29,430 nt of DNA, from assembly GCA_002404295.1 (NCBI GenBank), contig DHJK01000038.1, forward strand, positions 10,728 to 40,157, given 5' to 3'. The notes under the pieces are model-generated. The model had not been told where the DNA came from. It did not search any database and saw only the letters and a program-made list of their open reading frames with translations. A program made the translations under genes and the position numbers. This DNA is from Legionellales bacterium UBA4722 (GTDB lineage Bacteria; Pseudomonadota; Gammaproteobacteria; DSM-16500). Positions 23,162-29,430 of the stretch are shown one piece after another. Positions within the stretch are counted from its first letter, which is position 1; every line of letters begins with the position of its first letter.

Positions 23162-24940
23162 TTAATTCTTCTTATTTGCTGATGCGTTATGCTCCTGTTG
23201 CTCATAAGAAGGAGGTGGCTCATCAGGGGATTTGCGAGCAGAAAAAAATAAGGACTCGTGAGTTTCTTTTTGTTGTTTGATTTTTTTCGTTTCTTTGGAA
23301 ACATGCTTTGTTGTTTCATTTAACATTAGATTGCTCGAAAATCCTTTTGCTTCATTCGAATTTGCTGCTATTGCATTTAAGTCCCAAAATTTATAAGTAT
23401 GAAGATATTTTTTACTTAATAACATAACAGGAATAATAAGCGCAGGCATGCTTAGGATAAAGAGTGCAATGCCCTGCAACCATTCAACAGGTTCGCGATG
23501 TAATTCATTTGATCCTTTTGTCACTATTTCATTTTGTGTTTTTATCAGTTCTGCAATAATTTGTATTCTTTTAAAATTACTTTTTCCTTCATTTGCAGAG
23601 TAGGGCGGTGGATTTTCAGAGGCGCCAGCTGATGGAGCGAGTAATGGAGCTGATGGGGTGGGGGTCGGTTCTAATTGAGTTCGGAGGCTAAGAAATGCGT
23701 TTAATTGCAGCTGGAGAATCTGTTGATTTTTATTTATTTTTTTCTGCTTCTTTTCTATTGTGTCAGTTGTCTCGTCAGTAGAGTTATTATTATGCGGTTC
23801 CAAGTTGAGTTTTCTTTCTAATGCATCAATGGCTGTATGCACTGTTTTTTCTAGCTCAGTTATCATGAGGCCTGCAGTAGCATTTGTTTTGTCGAGAGTT
23901 TCTGCCATTTCCTTTTCTGATTTTGAATGTTCGTTTTTATAGATTTCTATTTTATTCTGCACTATTGGATCAATCCCATTCAGATAATCTTGATGGTACG
24001 GATGGATTTTAAAAATATGCTTTTTTGCTTTTTCTATATCGGCATTTGGATGAGTTATCATATACATGCAGATTTCATCAGCTATTTTTTTTTGATAATC
24101 ATAAAAAAAAGTAGGCCCATAAAATTCAAGTGCAGGATTCTTTTCTTTTGGTTGTCCGCTGTTGGCCTGTGACGTAGGATAGTGCTGAATTATTTTTTGA
24201 ATATCAGATTGAGATAGTTGACAGATTATATCTTGAAAATCGTGAGGATAATTTTCAATGAGTGCAAATAATTCTTCTTTTGCTGTTACATAATATGGAT
24301 GAGGATAAATCGTTTCAATAGAGCTAATTTTAGTGATGCCAACTTTCTTGCTAGGTTCGTAGCCCGCATTTCTTAGTGCGTCATTAAGGCCAAACATGTA
24401 TTGATAGGGGTTGTTATTGAGTTCGGCGTTACTTAATATGGTTAACATTAAGGATACAAAGTTTGATTTTTTTCTATTTGTGTTGCGCAGAACGGATGTG
24501 ATGGCAGCGACACTTCTTCTTTCATTTGTGTGTTCGTAGCTGGCGCTATACTCTTTAAAAGGGGCTCCTTTGTATAGCAAGATACGTTTTTGTATTCCAA
24601 GAAGATTGTACTCGTCTTTTTTAGGGTCGTCTTCAGGTAGATAAGATGCAATTAGATAAGCTAAATTGTAATGGTGAGATTTGCCTTTTCCACTATCTCT
24701 TTTAATGGCGGTATCAAAATATTTCCATGCGCGTTCCTTATCGCCCTTCTCGTAATGAAATTTTCCAAGCTGTGCTAATGCATAATGATTTCCTTGCTCT
24801 GCTTGTGATAAAGCATTTCCCAAATCAAACTCTCCAGTAAAAGTGGTTATAGCGTTTTCAAATTTTTTGTCTTCATTTGTTGGTGGTATCGACAAAAAAC
24901 TTTCCAGAATTTGGTCATCTGCATTATTTCGATTTTGCAT
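23162..24940 (-). CDS. membrane-anchored protein with Sel1/TPR-like N-terminus and PSAP plus two PPxY motifs, candidate effector
   Basis: This 592-aa protein has no recognised full-length family. Residues about 40-100 carry a Sel1/TPR-like repeat (GNHYALAQLGKFHYEKGDKE, then RAWKYFDTAIKRD). Residues 340-420 form a coiled coil. A Pro-rich linker contains PSAP at 429-432 and PPPY at 444-447. One long hydrophobic segment lies at 487-508 (WLQGIALFILSMPALIIPVM). The C-terminal tail has PPSY at 576-579. In eukaryotes P(S/T)AP binds the ESCRT-I subunit TSG101 and PPxY binds WW domains of NEDD4-type ubiquitin ligases; enveloped viruses use both as late domains. The clustering beside a membrane anchor suggests host targeting. 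This is motif-level evidence only. The start follows AGGAG-like purines (AGGAGAAAT) before the ATG. Confidence 0.7.
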   Translation of the reverse strand: MQNRNNADDQILESFLSIPPTNEDKKFENAITTFTGEFDLGNALSQAEQGNHYALAQLGKFHYEKGDKERAWKYFDTAIKRDSGKGKSHHYNLAYLIASYLPEDDPKKDEYNLLGIQKRILLYKGAPFKEYSASYEHTNERRSVAAITSVLRNTNRKKSNFVSLMLTILSNAELNNNPYQYMFGLNDALRNAGYEPSKKVGITKISSIETIYPHPYYVTAKEELFALIENYPHDFQDIICQLSQSDIQKIIQHYPTSQANSGQPKEKNPALEFYGPTFFYDYQKKIADEICMYMITHPNADIEKAKKHIFKIHPYHQDYLNGIDPIVQNKIEIYKNEHSKSEKEMAETLDKTNATAGLMITELEKTVHTAIDALERKLNLEPHNNNSTDETTDTIEKKQKKINKNQQILQLQLNAFLSLRTQLEPTPTPSAPLLAPSAGASENPPPYSANEGKSNFKRIQIIAELIKTQNEIVTKGSNELHREPVEWLQGIALFILSMPALIIPVMLLSKKYLHTYKFWDLNAIAANSNEAKGFSSNLMLNETTKHVSKETKKIKQQKETHESLFFSARKSPDEPPPSYEQQEHNASANKKN

Positions 24941-25017
24941 ATTATTTCTCCTATTTTTATAAGTATAGTGCTCTTTATGAAAATGGAAGGGTGGGAGGAT
25001 AATTTTTTATTTCCAAA

Positions 25018-25032
25018 TGAGAGTGATTCTCA
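25018..25032. promoter_or_regulatory. Fur box upstream of feoABC
   Basis: TGAGAGTGATTCTCA has inverted ends TGAGA/TCTCA and matches the GATAATGATAATCA Fur consensus at 10 of 14 bases. It lies directly upstream of the feo promoter, as expected for an iron-repressed operon. Confidence 0.65.
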
Positions 25033-25034
25033 AC

Positions 25035-25069
25035 TAGGTTGACAACCTATGGGGTAGGGATGATATAAT
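25035..25069 (+). promoter_or_regulatory. feoABC promoter with overlapping 7-1-7 palindrome
   Basis: TTGACA at 25039-25044 and TATAAT at 25064-25069 are both consensus but 19 nt apart. GATATA at 25062-25067 would give a 17-nt spacer. The -35 lies inside a perfect palindrome TAGGTTG-A-CAACCTA (25035-25049), which could be a second operator. Confidence 0.6.
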
Positions 25070-25102
25070 TCGCTATACAAACAAACGCCGCCAGGATACA
25101 AA

Positions 25103-25336
25103 ATGCAGCTAAAAGACATGAAAATCGGCAATAAAGCACGCATTGTGCGACTATCTTCTGGAGAAAAGGGGTATCGCCATCGTCTGATTGCCATGGGGTT
25201 AATCCCAGGGACTGAGCTCACTGTGTCACGAATTGCCCCTTTAGGTGATCCTGTAGAGATTCAAGTCCGCGGTTTTGCCTTAAGTTTGCGCAAAGGTGAG
25301 GCGGGGATATTGCAGCTTGAAGAGGTGCTAGTGTGA
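25103..25336 (+). CDS. feoA: ferrous iron transport protein A
   Basis: FeoA is a small SH3-like cytosolic protein needed for FeoB-mediated Fe2+ uptake. The 77-aa sequence shows the family pattern: L3-x-D-M-K-I-G-N-K-A-R-I-V-R-L near the start, YRHRLIAMGLIPGTELTV (24-45 region), PLGDPVEIQVRGFALSLRKGEAG, and a hydrophobic end LEEVLV. The stop overlaps the feoB GTG start in a GTGA junction. Expression is probably Fur-controlled from the promoter at 25035-25069. Confidence 0.95.
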   Translation: MQLKDMKIGNKARIVRLSSGEKGYRHRLIAMGLIPGTELTVSRIAPLGDPVEIQVRGFALSLRKGEAGILQLEEVLV

Positions 25337-27882
25337 ATACCCTCACCATTGGTTTAGTGGGAAATCCAAACTGCGGTAAATCTACTGTATTCAACGCATT
25401 GACCGGCGGGCGCCAGCACGTGGGGAACTGGCCTGGGGTCACGGTTGAACGCAAAAGTGGGTTTTTTAAATGGGAAAATGCCACGGTTGAAGTGGTTGAT
25501 TTGCCGGGTATCTACTCACTCACAAGCGTCTCGGCAGACTCTTCTATAGATGAGCGTATTGCTTGTGATTATATTTTAAAACGCCAAGCTAATATCATTG
25601 TGAATATTTTGGATGCCAGCAATCTGGAGCGTAGTCTTTATTTAACGGTGCAATTACTGGAAATGGGTGTGCCCGTGATTCTTGCGCTTAATATGATGGA
25701 TGTGGCGCGTCAAAGACAGATTAAAATTTTGGTGGATCAGTTTGCTAAAGAATTTAATTGTCCTGTGGTGACATTGGAAGCGAGTAAAAGTAAAGGGATT
25801 AGTGAATTAAAAAAAGTAGTGGTGAGCGTTCAGAAAACGGCTTCTTTTGAGAAAAAGGTGATGCTTACAGAAGCAGGCGCTCTTATTCAATATCCTGATT
25901 TGATCATGAAAATCGTTGCGCAGATTGCGCGCGAAATCCCGATCAGTCCCACATCATTTCCTGTCTGCGAGACGGCCGCTATACAGCCTTTCCAGCTGAT
26001 GTCTCCCCTCAAACTTTTCTCTAATAAACAACGTCATTGCGAGCGAAGCGAAGCAATCCATCTCGAAAGCAAAGATTCAGAAAACAAATTTAGGTTTACT
26101 AAGCATCGTTTGAAAGCTGGATTGCTTCGCTTCGCTCGCAATGACGAGATTGATGATGCCTCAGCTCTCCAGAGTGAACGGATAGGGGGCAATGATATAA
26201 ATACCCAATGGCTCGCATTACGTTTGCTAGAAGAAGATCTTTTTGTCCGTCAATTTATTCCAGAAAATATTCTGCAAAATATCCCAGGCTATCAACAAAC
26301 AATCCGCACCGAACTCGATGAAGACAGCGATATCGTACTAGCTGATGCACGCTATCGAACGATTAAAGCGATTGTTTCGCGCTGCATTATTGCAACGAGC
26401 AAAGAACGTAAAACATTCACAACCTACATCGATCGCATCGTATTACACCGCCTATTAGGCATTCCGATTTTTTTAGCCGTCATGTACTGCATGTTTTTAT
26501 TCGCAATCAATATCGGCGGTGCATTCCAAGATTTTTTTGATATTGGCAGTAATACTCTTTTTGTAGGCGGAGTGGCGCAAGTGTTGACCCAGCTCCACGC
26601 ACCCACATGGCTGATTGCGTTGCTTGCCAATGGCGTAGGCAAAGGCATCAATACAACAGTCACGTTTATCCCCGTGATTGGCGCGATGTTTTTATTTCTT
26701 GCCTTGCTAGAAGATTCCGGCTATATGGCACGCGCAGCATTTGTCATTGATCGTTTGATGCGTGCATTAGGTTTGCCAGGAAAATCATTTGTCCCCATGA
26801 TCGTAGGTTTTGGTTGCAACGTACCCGCTGTGATGGCCGCGCGCACGTTAGAAAACAAACGCGATCGTATCTTAACAGTGATGATGAGCCCCTTCATGTC
26901 ATGCGGTGCGCGTCTTGCGATTTACGCTGTTTTCACCGCTGCATTTTTTCCTGTAGGCGGACAAAATGTTATTTTTGTTTTGTATATGATTGGCATTGCG
27001 CTTGCGATGTTAACCGGTTTGTTATTACGTAAAACTCTTTTACAAGGTGAGCCTGCGCCCTTGATCATGGAGCTGCCTGCTTATCATTTACCTAATTTAA
27101 GAACGCTAGGTTTGCACGCCTGGCAGCGTTTAAAAGGATTTGTTTTTCGTGCGGGTAAATACATTGTGCCTATTTGTGTTTTGTTAGGCGCGTTAGGCAG
27201 CCTGAATGTAGGTGGAACGTTAAGCACCGGTGAAGGAGATGCGCACTCGTTGTTATCGGTTGTGGGCCGCACTGTTACACCTGTTTTTGCACCGATGGGT
27301 ATACAACAAGATAACTGGCCTGCAACAGTGGGTTTGTTGACGGGCGTGTTAGCGAAAGAAGTCGTGATTGGCACACTGAATGCGTTGTATACCCAAGTAG
27401 GTCACTTGGCGAATATAACGGGTGCTACGTTTCATTTTTGGGGTGGCTTGCAAGATGCAGCGATGTCCATACCAACGAAGTTAAGTGAGTTAGGTAATGC
27501 GTTAGGCAATCCCGTGTTAGCTAAAGCACCAGTGCATGCTGTGTCGCAAACGGTGTATGGTGTGATGGCTAAAAAATTCGATGGGCAAATCGGTGCCATG
27601 GCTTATTTACTTTTTGTTTTATTATATTTTCCCTGTGTTTCTACGACCGCTGCGATGTTCCGCGAAGTGAATCGGGGATGGGCATTGTTTTCTGTGGTGT
27701 GGACTACTAGCGTTGCATACGGTGCTGCTGTTGCTTTTTATCAGCTAGCCACTTGGGCACGCCATCCTGCATTCTCTTTTATGTGGGTCGCAAGCATCGC
27801 GAGTGTTTTTATTTTGATTGTGATGGGAATGCGTTTTTATTCAACTCGAGGCGAACTACGAGGTCAATATGAACTTGCTTGA
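25333..27882 (+). CDS. feoB: ferrous iron transport GTPase/permease B with in-frame palindromic insert
   Basis: FeoB imports Fe2+ across the inner membrane. The N-terminal G domain has GNPNCGKST (10-18), VGNWPGVTVE (switch I), DLPGIYSL and NMMD. The membrane domain has about 10-11 spans with the conserved GFGCNVPAVMAARTLE and SCGARLAIYA motifs. At 849 aa it is longer than the 773 aa of E. coli FeoB. About 39 of the extra residues (234-272, from RHCERSEAIHL to LLRFARND) are encoded by a 115-bp palindromic element that keeps the frame. They fall between the G domain and the GDP-dissociation-inhibitor helices, a tolerant linker. The start is GTG, coupled to feoA. Function is probably retained, because everything downstream is intact. 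Confidence 0.95.
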   Translation: MNTLTIGLVGNPNCGKSTVFNALTGGRQHVGNWPGVTVERKSGFFKWENATVEVVDLPGIYSLTSVSADSSIDERIACDYILKRQANIIVNILDASNLERSLYLTVQLLEMGVPVILALNMMDVARQRQIKILVDQFAKEFNCPVVTLEASKSKGISELKKVVVSVQKTASFEKKVMLTEAGALIQYPDLIMKIVAQIAREIPISPTSFPVCETAAIQPFQLMSPLKLFSNKQRHCERSEAIHLESKDSENKFRFTKHRLKAGLLRFARNDEIDDASALQSERIGGNDINTQWLALRLLEEDLFVRQFIPENILQNIPGYQQTIRTELDEDSDIVLADARYRTIKAIVSRCIIATSKERKTFTTYIDRIVLHRLLGIPIFLAVMYCMFLFAINIGGAFQDFFDIGSNTLFVGGVAQVLTQLHAPTWLIALLANGVGKGINTTVTFIPVIGAMFLFLALLEDSGYMARAAFVIDRLMRALGLPGKSFVPMIVGFGCNVPAVMAARTLENKRDRILTVMMSPFMSCGARLAIYAVFTAAFFPVGGQNVIFVLYMIGIALAMLTGLLLRKTLLQGEPAPLIMELPAYHLPNLRTLGLHAWQRLKGFVFRAGKYIVPICVLLGALGSLNVGGTLSTGEGDAHSLLSVVGRTVTPVFAPMGIQQDNWPATVGLLTGVLAKEVVIGTLNALYTQVGHLANITGATFHFWGGLQDAAMSIPTKLSELGNALGNPVLAKAPVHAVSQTVYGVMAKKFDGQIGAMAYLLFVLLYFPCVSTTAAMFREVNRGWALFSVVWTTSVAYGAAVAFYQLATWARHPAFSFMWVASIASVFILIVMGMRFYSTRGELRGQYELA
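26032..26146. mobile_element. palindromic element (RPE/MITE-like) inside feoB
   Basis: Perfect 29-bp arms CGTCATTGCGAGCGAAGCGA... (26032-26060) and ...TCGCTTCGCTCGCAATGACG (26118-26146) flank a 57-nt loop. The arm tips are the same as in the intergenic copies at 21958 and 28143, but the loop differs. It contains no stop in the feoB frame. Confidence 0.88.
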
Positions 27883-28087
27883 TATCAAAGAATATTTGGC
27901 GCGGGTTAAGATGACGAGTTTGGCGACGCTTTGCAGTTATTTTAATTGCGACTCGGAATTGGCGCGTCAGATGTTGAGGCACTGGATTCGGAAAGGGAAG
28001 GTGCGGCAGTGTCAGAAAACGGTGAATTGTGGGGTTAAGTGTATGCAGTGTAGTCCGTTGGTGACGGAGATGTATGAGTGGTGTTAA
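27869..28087 (+). CDS. feoC: FeoC-like winged-helix protein
   Basis: This 72-aa protein starts MNLLDIKEYLARVKMTSLAT. It has a small winged helix (LCSYFNCDSELARQMLRHWI, then RKGKVRQC) and a cysteine cluster C-x4-C-x2-C (CGVKCMQC) near residues 54-61, which in FeoC proteins can bind an Fe-S cluster. FeoC modulates FeoB stability or activity or acts as a regulator. The gene overlaps the end of feoB by 14 bases, with GAGG just before the ATG, so it is the third gene of the operon. Confidence 0.85.
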   Translation: MNLLDIKEYLARVKMTSLATLCSYFNCDSELARQMLRHWIRKGKVRQCQKTVNCGVKCMQCSPLVTEMYEWC

Positions 28088-28114
28088 ATCTTAATCGTGC
28101 CGGTGTTACTCTTT

Positions 28115-28277
28115 TCGTGAACGTGCCCGAGCCATCAACCCTCGTCATTGCGAGCGAGAGCGAAGCAACCTAGTCTTTTCAAAGCTGATTAGTACCATTG
28201 ATGCTTAAAAGCAGCGTTGAAAAGACTAGGTTGCTTCGCTCTCGCTCGCAATGACGGGGATTGAGGCACGTTCACGA
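28115..28277. repeat. outer inverted repeat TCGTGAACGTGCC / GGCACGTTCACGA enclosing a palindromic element
   Basis: Perfect 13-bp arms at 28115-28127 and 28265-28277 enclose the element at 28143-28256. The same sequence exists as an uninterrupted hairpin at 13961-13986. This fits insertion of a palindromic element into an older hairpin downstream of feoC. Confidence 0.65.
28143..28256. mobile_element. palindromic element (MITE-like), copy after feoC
   Basis: Perfect 40-bp arms (28143-28182 and 28217-28256), beginning CGTCATTGCGAGCGAGAGCG, with a 34-nt loop related to that of the copy at 21958-22067. Non-coding. Confidence 0.88.
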
Positions 28278-28361
28278 TTAAAGCAGTGCAACTCGCAGCG
28301 CCATCTTCACAAAATCCCCCGTTTCGCGTACTCTCAATAAACACCACTCAAGGGATGACCT

Positions 28362-29210
28362 ATGCCAGACCAGCCGCCTGTTTTGATTAAACCCATTCCA
28401 CCCCAAGTTGTTAATGAAGGCGCCGCTTTCGGCCCAATCAATTTGAATGATTTCATACATCCATCAGAAGAGGATAAAAGCCCGCTGCAATTTCTTGCAG
28501 AGCTATCCGACGGCCAAGCATTATCGCAAGGTTTGATCTGCACCGAGAGCGGCACGCTAGGCGGGATTCCGGCAATCGGAACAGAGGGATTTTATGAGAT
28601 TATTATTCACGCAAAAAGTGCGTCGGGTGCGGAATTAAAAACGGAATTAAAGCTGACCGTTAAAGAACGCATCAGCATGCTGGAAGGACACCAATATTTC
28701 ACTGATTTGAAATCGAAAATATGGGAAGCATTAGGGGCCAATTCCCCTTTGCCTGAGATCGAAAGTTTACTAGATCGTCCGTTGACCTTGGTAGAAGTGT
28801 ATTACCTGATACAACGGTTTGCGACGATAACGATCTGGGATGTGCATAATCTGGATCTTCCTGGTGACAATGTCAAATTACAGCTAGAGGACGCTAGCCC
28901 GCATTTTCAGATTTATGATCGAGGCAGCTGTTTAGTCGGCGCACCAACGGATTTGTTTTCACACGAAAGAACACTGGAAGACGCCTTACAAACCGCCAGA
29001 GTCATGTCGCGTGAGGCCTACAAGCGGGGTTGGACGGTCGAATTAACAGGTTTTAATAAAATGGTACGTGCTAGCTGGGTTGAGATTCAGATCTTAGCAC
29101 ATAAGCATGGTAAGCCCTTGGAAGTATTGCATTATGAGCCCACTGAAGCCGATCAAAAGCTTTATCAGGCAGAGGAACAAGCACGCCAAAGATCAGGTAA
29201 AGGGGCGTAA
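28362..29210 (+). CDS. protein with Ig/cadherin-like N-terminus and LPD7-like C-terminal domain
   Basis: This 282-aa protein has no signal peptide. Residues 1-105 look like a putative-Ig/dystroglycan-cadherin (CADG/He_PIG) fold: PVLIKPIPPQVVNEGAAFG, LSDGQALSQGLIC, SGTLGGIPAIGTEGFYEIII and a terminal LKTELKLTV strand. Residues about 195-265 (SHERTLEDALQTARVMSREA, then YKRGWTVELTGFNKMVRASW, and HKHGKPLEVLHYEPT) resemble the LPD7 domain of relaxases and other polyvalent proteins, which has a GW-x-x-(I/V)-x-x-(T)-G ... W-x-E ... YEPT pattern. The combination in one short cytosolic protein is unusual. No ribosome site is strong: AAGGGATG lies 3-10 nt before the ATG. Function unknown; a host-directed or conjugation-related role is speculative. 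Confidence 0.65.
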   Translation: MPDQPPVLIKPIPPQVVNEGAAFGPINLNDFIHPSEEDKSPLQFLAELSDGQALSQGLICTESGTLGGIPAIGTEGFYEIIIHAKSASGAELKTELKLTVKERISMLEGHQYFTDLKSKIWEALGANSPLPEIESLLDRPLTLVEVYYLIQRFATITIWDVHNLDLPGDNVKLQLEDASPHFQIYDRGSCLVGAPTDLFSHERTLEDALQTARVMSREAYKRGWTVELTGFNKMVRASWVEIQILAHKHGKPLEVLHYEPTEADQKLYQAEEQARQRSGKGA

Positions 29211-29247
29211 CAAAGGGACAAGTTGGGCGAAAATGGATTTTATGTAG

Positions 29248-29253
29248 TATAAT
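29248..29253 (+). promoter_or_regulatory. probable -10 box of the last gene
   Basis: TATAAT about 44 nt before the ATG at 29297. TTGGGC at 29223-29228 is a weak -35 candidate with a 19-nt spacer. Confidence 0.4.
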
Positions 29254-29296
29254 TATTCAATAAATAATTCTGTTTCATAATATAGAGGGTTTCATA

Positions 29297-29430
29297 ATGG
29301 TACAAGGCCATGATCCATTACAAGCAGCACAACCACCACCGCAACCAGGTGATGAGAAAAAGGGAGCAGGCCCGCCGCTACAACCGGTCGCTAATGCTGA
29401 TGCAAAAGTCGCTAATGCTGATGCTAAAGT
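29297..29430 (+). CDS. repeat-containing protein, 3' end outside the window
   Basis: The frame opens at ATG 29297, 7 nt after AGAGGG (29284-29289), and runs off the window. The 44 visible residues are a Pro/Gln-rich start (QAAQPPPQPGDEKKGAGPPL) followed by two copies of the heptad VANADAK, encoded by a 21-bp tandem repeat at 29387-29407 and 29408-29428. No family can be named from this part. More repeats probably follow. Confidence 0.65.
   Translation, partial: MVQGHDPLQAAQPPPQPGDEKKGAGPPLQPVANADAKVANADAK

Noticed and set aside
21958..28256. Recurrent GTCATTGCGAGCG sequences as a CRISPR array
   Set aside because: Copies are palindromic, kilobases apart and not regularly spaced; they are dispersed palindromic elements. 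No CRISPR array and no cas gene is visible.
28278..28555. Two minus-strand ORFs over the start of the 282-aa gene
   Set aside because: Antisense shadows; the plus-strand frame has recognisable domain-like patterns.

Overview
The window is about 29.4 kb of an AT-rich gammaproteobacterial chromosome. I infer a host-associated or amoeba-associated member of the Legionellales, Coxiellaceae-like. The inference rests on three things: the ssb / MFS transporter / uvrA cluster, a family of roughly 110-bp palindromic repeats with GTCATTGCGAGCG arms, and several large proteins that look like effectors. No rRNA or tRNA gene is present, so the assignment is not proven.

Layout. (1) 167-3230: an aromatic amino acid (shikimate) operon, aroE-aroB-aroC, with overlapping start and stop codons; aroB is split by a one-base frameshift near 1640. 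(2) 3386-5497: a large TPR protein. It is paralogous to a second TPR protein at 16767-18914, and the two share a C-terminal domain ending in HSRLN(K/R). (3) 5.5-14.9 kb: an accessory island. It holds an orphan CopG-type antitoxin, a DUF4258/YgiT-type toxin-antitoxin pair, divergent DUF6471 and DUF6573 genes, a decayed HigA/XRE antitoxin, a predicted CE-clan (Ulp1/YopJ-like) cysteine protease, remnants of an IS91-family transposase and an AAA/DUF4143 ATPase, a lytic transglycosylase followed by an exported protein (possible effector/immunity pair), a winged-helix nucleotidyltransferase, an NYN-domain nuclease, and two 92%-identical copies of a putative small-RNA gene with its own sigma70 promoter. 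(4) 15.0-21.9 kb: ssb, an MFS transporter and uvrA, with the second TPR gene lodged between the last two. (5) 22.1-24.9 kb: a small ORF, an alpha/beta hydrolase, and a 592-aa membrane-anchored protein carrying one PSAP and two PPxY motifs. (6) 25.0-28.1 kb: a Fur-type promoter followed by feoA-feoB-feoC for ferrous iron uptake; feoB carries an in-frame palindromic element. (7) 28.1-29.4 kb: a nested palindrome, a 282-aa protein with an Ig/cadherin-like N-terminus and an LPD7-like C-terminus, and the start of a tandem-repeat protein cut by the window edge.

The housekeeping parts (aro, ssb-uvrA, feo) are conventional. The interest lies in the accessory genes: candidate host-directed proteins, a possible antibacterial effector pair, a duplicated uncharacterised RNA gene, and palindromic elements that insert between genes, into another hairpin, and into a coding sequence. 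Effector status is inferred from domains only; no secretion genes are in the window.
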